64,000 nt of DNA. It comes from Caenorhabditis remanei. Its lineage: Eukaryota > Nematoda > Chromadorea > Rhabditida > Rhabditidae. The stretch is from contig NC_071329.1 of assembly GCF_010183535.1 (NCBI RefSeq), forward strand, positions 10,788,001 to 10,852,000. The letters run 5' to 3'. Position 1 is the first letter of the stretch; each line of letters begins with the position of its first letter. The translations under genes and the position numbers were made by a program. The notes under the pieces are model-generated. The model was not told the origin of the DNA, did not search any database, and saw only the letters and a program-made list of their open reading frames with translations. Positions 26,425-36,137 of this stretch are shown here, in pieces.

Positions 26425-29063
26425 TTATAGAGAAAGTTGATTATTGTGAATGAGTTGATGGTTTTGGAGGTCGTTTTTCCGTGCATAAGCAGCATCGCAA
26501 CGGTCACAGGCATACGGTCGAGTATGAGTTCTGATGTGAGCATTGAGGGCCTGGAATATAGAGAAAAAAAGGGAATAGAGAAACATAATGATACAGTACC
26601 GCTCAATAGGATATGAAGTTTTGGTTTTTCGGCCCTAACTTATTTCAAATTGGTCGGATTGACCTGAAACTTTGGGAAAACATTTATTGCAGAGTTTTCC
26701 TTATATTTAATCAATATTCTAGGTAAAAAATCATGTTGTTCAAGTTTTTTGTGAAATTTGCAAAAATCACAAAAATTCGAAAAATCGCATATTTCTATTT
26801 CCATGACCGGTGTATCAAAAATAGAGTGTGTATTAAATGTTTATGCTTAATTTTTAATAGAAAACGACTTGATTCTCATTTTTTGGTCACTGGACCACTT
26901 TTTTTGATTCATTACCCATGTCTTCCGGGCTGTCAAAGTTTGGTTGTACTAATATATGGAGTATTACACTTCAAACACATGTAAAACGTGCATTTTTTGT
27001 AGAAAACAGTATCGAAGTTTGCAAAGCTATAGAGTAAAACGTGGAAAACATGAATTTAACAATTTCATCTTGATAGATCTCCCTAATTAATTTTCGGGGA
27101 CCTCTAATCGTCAAATGCTGCATATCTGGTATCAATGTCAGACCCTTTCCGGACGGAAATTATACATTTATCCAGTACCTTTGGCTTTACAATTTATGGA
27201 ACTTGTTATTTGAAAAACTGTGAGTATTCTGAGCCTAGTTTCAATACACACGTTTGCATTAATAAGATGGATCACTCCATGTTGTCTTCCTCTCACTAAT
27301 TCGAAATTGTCGAAATTTTACATTTTTGGTTTTACTCAAAACGCATATCGTATTGATGCTGTTTTTGATCATTCACGTTAGAAAATGACCCAAATAAGAT
27401 TTAAAACAGTAGAAATGTCTTCTCTCACACTGTCTCATGTAGTCATACGACGACCAAAAAATGCTATCAGAACATAATCACGATCAAGTTCCTTTTCAAA
27501 GAAACAGTACTTTAAAAACTCAATTATTTAGCAAAACTTGGCTCAGAATATTTACAATTGTTCAAATAACTAACTCTATAAGTTGTAAAACTAAAAGTAC
27601 CGAATAATTGTATAATTTCGCTTCGGAAAGAGACTGGCATCGAAACCAGATATGCAGAATTTGACAATTAGAGGTCTCCAAAAATTTATTTAGGAGTTCT
27701 ATCAAGAGGAAAGTGTTAAATTCATGTTTTCCATGTCTTACTCTATAGCTTTGCAAACTTCGATACTGTTTTCTACAAAAAATGCACGTTTTACATGTGT
27801 TTGAAGTGTAATACTCCATATATTAGTACAACCAAACTTTGACAGCCCGGAAGACATGGGTAATGAATCAAAAAAAGTGGTCCAGTGACCAAAAAATGAG
27901 AATCAAGTCGTTTTCTGTTGAAAATTAAACATAAGCACTTATTACACACTCTATTTTTGATACACCGGTCATGGAAATAAAAATATGCGATTTTTCGAAT
28001 CTTCGTGATTTTCGAAAATTTCACAAAAAACTTGAACAACATGATTTTTCACCTCGAATATTGAATAAATATAAGGAAAACTCTGCAATAAATGTTTTCC
28101 CAAAGTTTCAGGTCAATCCGACCAATTTGAATGAAGTTAGGGCCAAAAAACCAAAACTTCATATCCTATTGAGCGGTACTGTAGGTTTACCTTTGTACAC
28201 TTGTATCCAGGATGTGGACAGTTTTCAATTGGACATTTATGCATCATTTGCATGTGAACCATTTGAACGTGTCTTCTGAGACCTCCACGTCTTCCGAATG
28301 TTGTGTTACAGTATACACATCTCCAGACACGTTGATCTACTGGGCTGGAAAACACCATATGAAATTACTGGGAGGAATTTATATTTAAAAACTTTTTCAG
28401 TTATAACTTTAACCCTTCTTGTAAATTTTCGGAATTTTTTTGGCAATCAACTGAGACTTGGTCACTCTTAACAAGTTTCAAATCATTCGGAAATGCCCTT
28501 TATGAAACATTTAAATAATCAAACCATGAATGAATCTATTTTCGAAAAATGCAATTATTTAGAATGAGAATTCCAAACTGATATTATAACGAACCAATGA
28601 TAAATTGCTTTGTGCTCACATAACTGGAACGGTGTTCTCTCATCACTTTTGCATTCATCACAGATGTACTGAAATGTGAGAAAGGATTAGGAAAAGAGGG
28701 TCTCAAGGAGAAAAAAATAGATAGAATTAGAAATTTCAGCTTACAGATCCACCGGGTGGAAGTAGTCCTTCGGCAGTTGGAAATTTCACTGCCGCTTTGC
28801 TTACAAACTTCTGAAAACAAAGACAAATTATCATCTGATTTCATTCAACAAGAACTTACTGGCTTGTTGTTTTCCTCGTTTTTGGAGTTATCTTTTTCCT
28901 TGTTCGAAGAACAAATTTCCGCCATCAGGAGACTTTTACGAACTTTAATTTTCTGAATACTCTGCTCCAAATTCGAAGATTTCTTCCCAAAATCTTTTCG
29001 AGGTAATTGGATTTCAGCTGACTCGAATGCCATCATTCCAGAGTTTTGAAATGACGAGATCAT
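26425..29063 (-). CDS. C2H2 zinc-finger protein with a transposon-filled intron
   Basis: Exons (minus) 29063-28860, 28810-28745, 28668-28595, 28344-28191 and 26550-26425 give 207 residues. After a Lys/Ser-rich N-terminus come zinc-binding segments: YICDECKSDE with downstream CEHKAIYHC, RCVYCNTTFGRRGGLRRH, then CPIENCPHPGYKCTK|ALNAHIRTH, and CDRCDAAYARKNDLQNHQLIH. The bar marks the last intron, so a C2H2 finger is split across it. That intron holds the 1.59-kb element at 26594-28181. Without the element it would be 50 nt. The ATG follows a TTTTTTTCAG acceptor. Probably a nuclear DNA- or RNA-binding protein; no target known. Confidence 0.85.
26594..28181. mobile_element. Fold-back TIR element with TA target duplication
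   Basis: The ends are CAGTACCGCTCAATAGG and its complement, flanked by TA on both sides (26592-26593 and 28182-28183). The arms are about 640 bp each (26594 to ~27237 and ~27535 to 28181), with a ~300-bp non-repeated centre. No transposase frame is present. TA duplication and CAGT-type ends point to a Tc1/mariner-related non-autonomous element. It sits inside the last intron of the zinc-finger gene, with its end 9 nt from the 5' splice site. Confidence 0.88.
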
Positions 29064-30094
29064 TTCTGAAAAAAATAATTTCTTTCCTTTAACGAGAAAC
29101 GGCCAACAAAAAAGAAATCTCTGATCCTTTAAAAATAGAAATTTAGGATCAGAAATAGAAAAGAAACTATAAAAATAGTTAATCTTAATCCTTTCTCATG
29201 TTCAATCAGAATGAGATGAGAAACTTCCGTAGAGGATTACTGTAGCTCTTTTCACTTGAAACAGCCTAATATTCTTTAGAAAAGAGAAACCTCACGACGA
29301 GTATATACGTCAAGACCACCTGCCTTCGTGTCAGATTTAGGTGATAAGCCCCACCGAAGCAGAGCAGAAAATGGAGAGAGAGAGAGCAGAAAAGTGTATA
29401 TGTGGCGGGGGACGGCGCCGAGTGCCAGCTGAATAACAAAAGTAGATGATGGGAGGCAAAAGAAGGGAAAAGAAGAAGCTGTTGCCATGGTGGCGACAAC
29501 CGACAGGGGAAATAGGCGCAGAAGAGAACAACAGCAAAACACCATCTGATGGGGCTTACTATCAATTTTGTGTGATTGCTATATAAAAGTAAAAAGAGGA
29601 GAGTCTTCTTGTTTTCAGAAGATTCAGGTGGGAATTCAGTGGATAGAGAAAGAGAAAACTTGAATGTGCCTTGGTTTAGTAATAAATATGAAGAATACAA
29701 AAGATAAGAGTATAATTATCTCGAGAATAGCCCGTGATATAAACTGATTCATCCATTTAGAAATCTTTGTAAGCGCAAAAAATTTTTTTAAACATCATAA
29801 GATCTCAAACGCTTGTTGCTGATAATTCAAGAAAGATTTCGGACTGGGCAAACTGTAAGCAATTCAATCAAAATGTTTTGAATACTAGACACGGTATTCA
29901 TACCCCTATTCATACTCTCCATACGAAACATTTATACTGGACCAAGTTTGCTGAAAGCTACAGTATACTCCCTCAGAATTGGATTCTTGTCAGAACTGCA
30001 GGAGTGTTTGAGAAGAAGAATGCAAAAATGACATGTCACTTTATCATATACAAAAAAAACAATATAATAATTGAATAACTTCTTTCCAAATGTT
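29064..30094. other. Intergenic region between the two zinc-finger genes
   Basis: 1.03 kb. The portion 29290-29560 is relatively GC-rich and contains GTTGCCATGGTGGC (29481-29494), one mismatch from an X-box consensus. It probably holds the promoter of the zinc-finger gene at 26425-29063. Minus-strand frames here are Leu/Phe/Ser-rich and not credible proteins. The 3' UTR of the next minus-strand gene occupies the right end. Confidence 0.5.
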
Positions 30095-31052
30095 TCATTC
30101 CAATGTCTCTTCTTCATTCATTTTCCGTGGAAGTACTTCTTTCAATACTGCAACTTTTTCCTCGGGAATATCTGAAATTAAGAATAAACATCAATGCTCA
30201 GAGAAATACAAAAGTTTACTTTCAGTTGTGCCGTGGAATTGAACGAGATGCACTTGAAGATTGTGTCGAAGAGTGAATGAGAACTCACAAATATCACAAA
30301 GAAACTGAAATTTCTTTTTCTTTTTCAAGGTTGTGCACTTTATTCGGAACTGACCAGTTTCTGGGATTGATCACATTTCTTTCCTGGTTTATATTCAGAA
30401 GCGATTGTTTTGATTGCCTGGAAATATTTAATTCTGAAATAATCTTAATCACAAGTTCTCACATTTTTGTGAATTTTAGAATAGACGTTCTTCTTCTTAA
30501 TTCCTTCTTCGAAATATTTAGGTTTTTTGGCCACTTTGGAATTCTGATTCTTCGGAAGTTTTTGACGAGTTGGAGACTTCTGCTTCTGTAAATATTTAGA
30601 TGAGATCTCGATTTCGAAACAGTAAAAACCTTCTCCTTCTTTTTCACTTCATTCAAAACGTATGGAGCAGGAATTTCTTTTAATCTTTCAAAGTGAAAAG
30701 TTGAGAAAATCGGAAGAGATGAACTGTTAGGTGGAAGGACGAATTTTCCGTCTTCAGTATCTGAAATTTTGAAAATTTTCTTCAGATCTTTACCAAATTC
30801 GAAAATTTGCATTGAACACATCTCTCCACATTAATCAGTTGATGTTCATTAACAATTCTGAATCCATCACTTTCTTCTGAATAACATTTCACTGCCACGT
30901 CGTTCCAAAAAACATTTGAATTCTTGTGTATCGGACATTTTTGAAATGCTTAATTTTTGATGGAACAGTGTCTGGAGAACTAAATATAGAAACTTACTTT
31001 CAACACACCAGAAGCAAAGTTCTCTTCCGATCAGAGGAACAGTCAGAGGCAT
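30095..31052 (-). CDS. Small zinc-finger protein with a CxxC/CPIH N-terminus
   Basis: Exons (minus) 31052-30998, 30948-30820, 30760-30630, 30585-30463, 30417-30355, 30304-30220 and 30171-30095 keep frame to 220 residues. The N-terminal segment GRELCFWCVETFQKCPIHKN resembles the zinc knuckle that precedes PR/SET domains of PRDM proteins (inference). The middle is Lys-rich and the C-terminus has one C2H2 finger (FLCDICEFSFTLRHNLQVH). Two splice sites are weak: acceptor AAATTAAG at 30949 and donor GTGTTC at 30819. They were chosen because only they keep frame. The start could be farther upstream, because the frame is open for another 35 codons without an ATG. It lies 313 bp downstream of dsh-2 on the same strand. 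The model is less certain than its neighbours. Confidence 0.65.
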
Positions 31053-31364
31053 TTCTAATTCTTTGCGGCGAGTTCGCTTCACCGTCCATCTTCGGGATGA
31101 CCTCTTATCCACGCGAATGCGTTGATGATTGTGCAGAACAAGTTCACGTTATTATTTAACATTAGATTTATTAAAACTGGATAGGAAAATTATTGAACAT
31201 GAAAGTGTGGAAATTGATAGGCAGTGAGTTTTACAAATGAAAAGTGAAGGCAGTAAGTTTTGAGTTCGGAATAATGATTTTAATGAGAAAATGACAAATA
31301 CCCCGCTGATAGGAAGAAAATACATATTTAGATTCGATTTAAATGATTAGAACAGATGAAACTT
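31053..31364. other. Spacer between dsh-2 and the small zinc-finger gene
   Basis: 312 bp on the path of same-strand genes. No U-rich SL2-type signal could be assigned with confidence. Nothing coding is supported beyond the ATG-less extension upstream of 31052. Confidence 0.4.
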
Positions 31365-34300
31365 TTAATTATCAATGTTGAAATGACGAAGACTTCCACT
31401 CATTGCAGCACGGAAAGAACTTCTTGAAGCTACGCGATCCATATTGATTTGATCACTTATTCCAGACCCACTTCCAAGTGAGGCCGGTTTGCGAGGGAGT
31501 TCGACGTATCTGAAATAGAAACATTTAGAGTCTCTTCTCGTCATCTTTTTGATACAGTGAAAGAAAGAGATTTATAAAGCTTTACCTTCTAGAACTTCCT
31601 TGACTACTGCCGCTCGTTTGACTGCGTTGATCATCTCTTGTTCTACCACAATCACCAACAGCTGGTTTCGAATTTGGAAAAGGCGATGATGGCATTGACG
31701 CATAACCGCTGACCATCGAATTCAAAATAGCTGAATTCCGGTGATGAGCATTGACGCCAGCTGCTGATGACGGCTGCGTTTGAGAAGGATACATTGATGG
31801 AGGGAAGATGTTATTGTTGCTACTATGGGCTGATGCAGATGATGTCTGACTCTGGGCGTATTTGAACCCTCCATCAGGCGCACGAAGTTGAGTGTAGTCT
31901 GGAAAAAAGAAAGATGAGTATAATCTAATACGCTGAAATGGATGTGGTAAATATAAAAGTTGTTTGTTTTTTTTCCTTATTAAGAATCAACTCACCAGCA
32001 CATTCCTCTCCCATAATGTAATAGCAGTTTTCCGAAAACTTGTTTTTATTCAGAACGTGTTGAATATATCCAAGTTTCAGCATTTCTCCGGCAAACTTTC
32101 CTGCTTCTCCTCTTTTACGTAGACCTTGAATGTGGTCCAGCAACCAATCAACCAAATCTTTGCCTAAGAAAGACATAGGGATAGGGATTTTTAGCCACTC
32201 TCGATCCTTGATTTCAAGACCTGATCCAGGCGCTGCCATCACTTCAACGACAAACTTCTTGTTGGTTGAAGTGTTCATACAAGCGATCGATGGAGGTGGA
32301 GGCCCACCGAATGGTGTTCCACTTGCTGAACTGTTAGTTGGCCATTCATCAGGAATTGGAGTAGAACAACTTTCTGAAAAGTTACGGTATTTAGTGCTAA
32401 AACTCATTAACTTGAAAATTACAAACCTTCTGAGATACTAGGCATTGCTTTCATCGCATTCGTAGCATGTTTCAGCCATTCATTCGTATCGATAGGACGT
32501 GTTGGTTCAGCACGTGTATTCTTAGTGAACGCGGCAGCAACTGCTTTACGGGAGTCAATCGATTTTGCAATTGTCAAAGTAACAAACTGACGAGGCGCAA
32601 CTGCATCTCTCAAAAGTTGAGCCGCTGCTTCGTTTGAGTAGTTCGAGAGATCGATGTTATTAATTTCTGAGATCATATCTCCGACGTCAATCCTTCCGTC
32701 CAACGCCACTGCTCCACGATCAAGAATATCGCCAACATAAAGCCCTGCATCACCTCCTCGAGCAGTTTTCAGACCATAGGGAACCATACCAAGAGGCATT
32801 GTTTGGAGATTGAGTCGAACAGTGAGCAGCTCAAGTCCCATCGACGATTCTGGAACAATTAGTTTATCTTATCTATTTTTGAAGCCATGAAATCTATCCT
32901 TCAATCAGATACCAGATAAAGAAGAAGAACTGTTTTTTTCCTGTACTCACCAGTAATGCTCGACAAAGAAGATGATGCTGTCGACATAGAAGGCATTCTC
33001 TTCCATTTGTTTCTTGCTTCTCTTTGTTGTTGCTGTTTCCATCTCTGTTTTAAATGTATTTGTGATACTGATGTGAGGTCGGTGTTGATAGACCGGCTAT
33101 CGTCTTCATCCTCATCATAGTAAGTCACACCGTCCCGATAATGATCATCTGATTCTGTTGTTACATCAAATGTCGAATCGTCATAGTGATTCTGATGATG
33201 ACGTTCATGAAGCCTATGTCGTGGTTGATGACGATCTGTTTTATTTAAAGTTTATTAAAGATTTGTAAACTTTTTTTCTTACCATAAGCCTGTGAAGCTT
33301 GTCGTCTGTTGAATGCGTGCGCCTTCTTTACATATGTTGGAATCGATGAAGCCTGCGATTCGTTATCTGAGTAAGGCGCTGAAAAAATAATGTTAAGCGT
33401 CAGCGGCAGATAATATTCGACTAACTGGGATTATCATAGTGGTGAGCTGCTCTTTGATATTCTCTCGAGCTACTACTTCCTTTGGAAGAAGTTTGATGTT
33501 TTTTTCTATGCCGTCCGGAACTTGTATCCGAATGAACGGATCCTTCGACAGTGAGCAAGTACAACTCAAATTTCCCACATCTCAATGGATACAGTCGCTG
33601 AGAATCGTCCCGAATTTCGGCTTTTACTTCTCTAAAATGTTTGAAAATTGATTAAACTAGAAAATGGTGGTTAAGATTACCTTCCGGATTCGGGATCAAG
33701 AGCTATGCAATAATACTTGAAATTTGTTCTAGGTAATTTCCGTTTCACGTCACGCAAGGTGATACAGTCCGGCGGAACATGAACGTCAACCATGTACGGC
33801 ACCGTCTCATCATCTAAGTGATAGTAGACCTGAAAACAGAAATTATTGACTGTCTGTTCTGTTCTTCAGATATGTCGATGGGTTCTGCTCCTGGTTTTCA
33901 GCTTCAATTTTTGACTTTTTTGGAAAAATTGGGGATATTTAGATTTACAAAAAATGATGTCTATGTCAACGAATTCCTATATTGTGAAAATTGACATTGA
34001 AAAATAAAACATCTCTCAAGAAAATTCTACTGAAAATCTCAAAATTTTCTCTTACAATCGTAAAATGTCTATCGTTTTTGCAGCCCTGCCCGGCCTTTTT
34101 TCGCCAAGTCTGGTTTTTACTGTTGTATTTGCTCAGGCAACTCAATATCAGTCTAATCCTACAACCGCATCAATCTAATCTCAATCTCATTAGATTAAAT
34201 AGTGGATTTTGCTTGCGCACACTTCGTTCGCGCCAAGGATCTAAGAATAAGTCAGTACAAAACGCGCAAAATTTCTTTCAATTTTTATTTTAATGTTTTT

Positions 34301-35446
34301 TTTCTAAGTTTTAATTCTCTATTTATGTCTCGAAAGTCTGAAATCGTTGCAAACTAATTTCGTTTGCGGTTTTATCGACTTTTTCACGATTTTCCATTAT
34401 TAAAAATTGTATTTTTCGGTTTCTATGGCTCTTCAAGTTTTCAACTGCAGTCTTCACTCTTCCACGACTTCAATTTGGTTTGGAAGAAAAGGCAACATTG
34501 CGATGAAATCATGAATAAATTCTTTGGTAAGCAAATTGTATCGCTTTCAATTAGCCGTGCATAATAGTTCATTGCTCAGGTATAAATGTCTACTTCTTCA
34601 ACATCAGCGCTCTCTACACAAGCTTCGAAAAAGAGTCTTTTGTGAGTTCCGAAATCAAACAGTTTTTTGGTAATTTCGTTCATTTTACAGCAAAATTCGC
34701 TGAGTGGACGTCCGGACGACAATGGACAGCAGCGGGGCAGAAAACAACTATGACTTTTTCCACTTCCATTGCAATGGATTTTCGACTAGTTTCTAATTTC
34801 TATTTTCTGTATTATTTTCTATATTTTTTGTACATTTCGATTGTAAAAACTCTTGTTTTTAATTTGAATAAATTTACTATTTCTTTTTTACCTAAAGAAC
34901 TTTCAAATTTTATCACAAGTTACACAAGATTTCACCCTAATCTAATGAGACGGCGCATTAATCTTACAAGATTGCTCATCAATCTAATTAGACGCGGCAT
35001 TAATCTAATCATGCCAACATTCAAGCTAATCTAACTGATGCCGCGTCTAATTAGATTGATATTGAGTTGCCTGAGTGTACCGTTCCGCTGGACAGAACCT
35101 TTCAACGCGAAATAGCTTCCCTCGATTACTTTTTTTCGATTACCTTCGTAATAGTTCTAGCAAATGTGTGCGGTTTTGGAAGTGGTTCCATAACAGACGA
35201 AGCAGCATCACTAAAATCTTTCGAAAGATCGTCTACATAAATATGCGAGAGATCTTCTTGTTCAACACTATCGCCTTCCTGTTGTTGAAAGGATTCAGTA
35301 TAATCTTCTTGGTTTTCTAAATCATCTTCTTCGTTTTCCAAATCTTTTTGATTTCTAATACTACATTTCGCCGCAATAACAGTGCATGGTGTCGCGACAT
35401 CTGAATAGTCGAGCGATGAATCGATTGGCGACGGAGAATCTGTCAT
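31365..35446 (-). CDS. dsh-2: Dishevelled, Wnt signalling scaffold
   Basis: Nine exons (minus: 35446-35144, 33829-33681, 33631-33426, 33378-33283, 33235-32951, 32849-32427, 32373-31996, 31898-31586, 31509-31365) give 765 residues. Domain order is diagnostic. An acidic N-terminus (about 1-98) precedes the DIX domain (VYYHLDDETVPYMVDVHVPP, about 102-190). The PDZ domain follows (LNLQTMPLGMVPYGL, GRIDVGDMISEINN, about 360-440), then the DEP domain (LKIPIPMSFLGKDLVDWLLDH, about 540-610) and a Ser/Gly-rich tail. Dishevelled relays Frizzled signals to beta-catenin and planar polarity branches. Neighbourhood (smc-5, rpl-22, pld-1) supports dsh-2 rather than dsh-1 or mig-5. Intron 1 (1.3 kb) contains a fold-back element. 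The ATG follows a TTTTAG acceptor. Confidence 0.96.
34132..35075. mobile_element. Fold-back element in dsh-2 intron 1
   Basis: Ends CTCAGGCAACTCAATATC (34132) and the complement finishing at 35075. Inside are several further palindromes built from TCAATCTAATTAG and GACGCGGCAT words, for example about 34978-34999 against 35038-35060. No open frame of note. It looks like a non-autonomous MITE with nested hairpins. The target duplication is not clear. Confidence 0.7.
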
Positions 35447-36137
35447 TTTTGTCTTATCTAAAATTAAAAGAGAATTTGAAAAATTGATGAAACAAAATAA
35501 AGTTATTCGATAAGATAGTTGTTGGAATAGCAAATTTCAGGAACAATGATTTACAACCCAAAAAATGTGAAGAAGATGAATTTGAACGTTGGCTGCCTAG
35601 CGCTTTTTTTCTTCGATTCAAGTGCGCACACCGTGACGCGCAAATGCATACATAACTGTCTGCGTCTCGTCATTTTACTCAGTGTCAAACCCTTTATTAG
35701 AAAACGCATCTGGAGACAAGGTCAGGTCATTTGATATATGGGGATCATTAGAAAATTCGATATGAGGATAATAGCGTTAGTGAGCTGGTTTATTTTGTAA
35801 ACACAATATTTACATCCCAACTATTCAATTATTACATTAGTTAAATACATTCACAGTTAATCCAATTGCAATGGAGTAAATTGAAGATCATCATCACAAT
35901 ATAAATGTATCGATTTGCATCTGTTAAAGAGCAAACAACCCAAACTAAGATGGTAATGGTGCAAAAGGGGAGATGAGTAAATAGAATCAATGTGATTCAG
36001 TTAACTGGGGCCAAATTTCGCAAAAGTTGTTGCGAAACAGATGAAAAAGCAACAGATAGCAGTTCCTTGGAGTCGTAAGGAGCGAGGCAACCTGGTTCCC
36101 AAGTAGACACAGAAGTTTTATAGATCTGGAATAACGT
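35447..36137. other. Upstream region of dsh-2 / 3' side of the PRRC1-like gene
   Basis: 691 bp with no coding sequence supported. It should contain the dsh-2 promoter (right of 35446) and the 3' UTR of the minus-strand PRRC1-like gene. Confidence 0.5.

Noticed and set aside
31027..31088. ATG at 31088 giving MDGEANSPQ as the start of the small zinc-finger gene
   Set aside because: It is in a different frame from the zinc-binding exons and reaches a stop before the usable donor.
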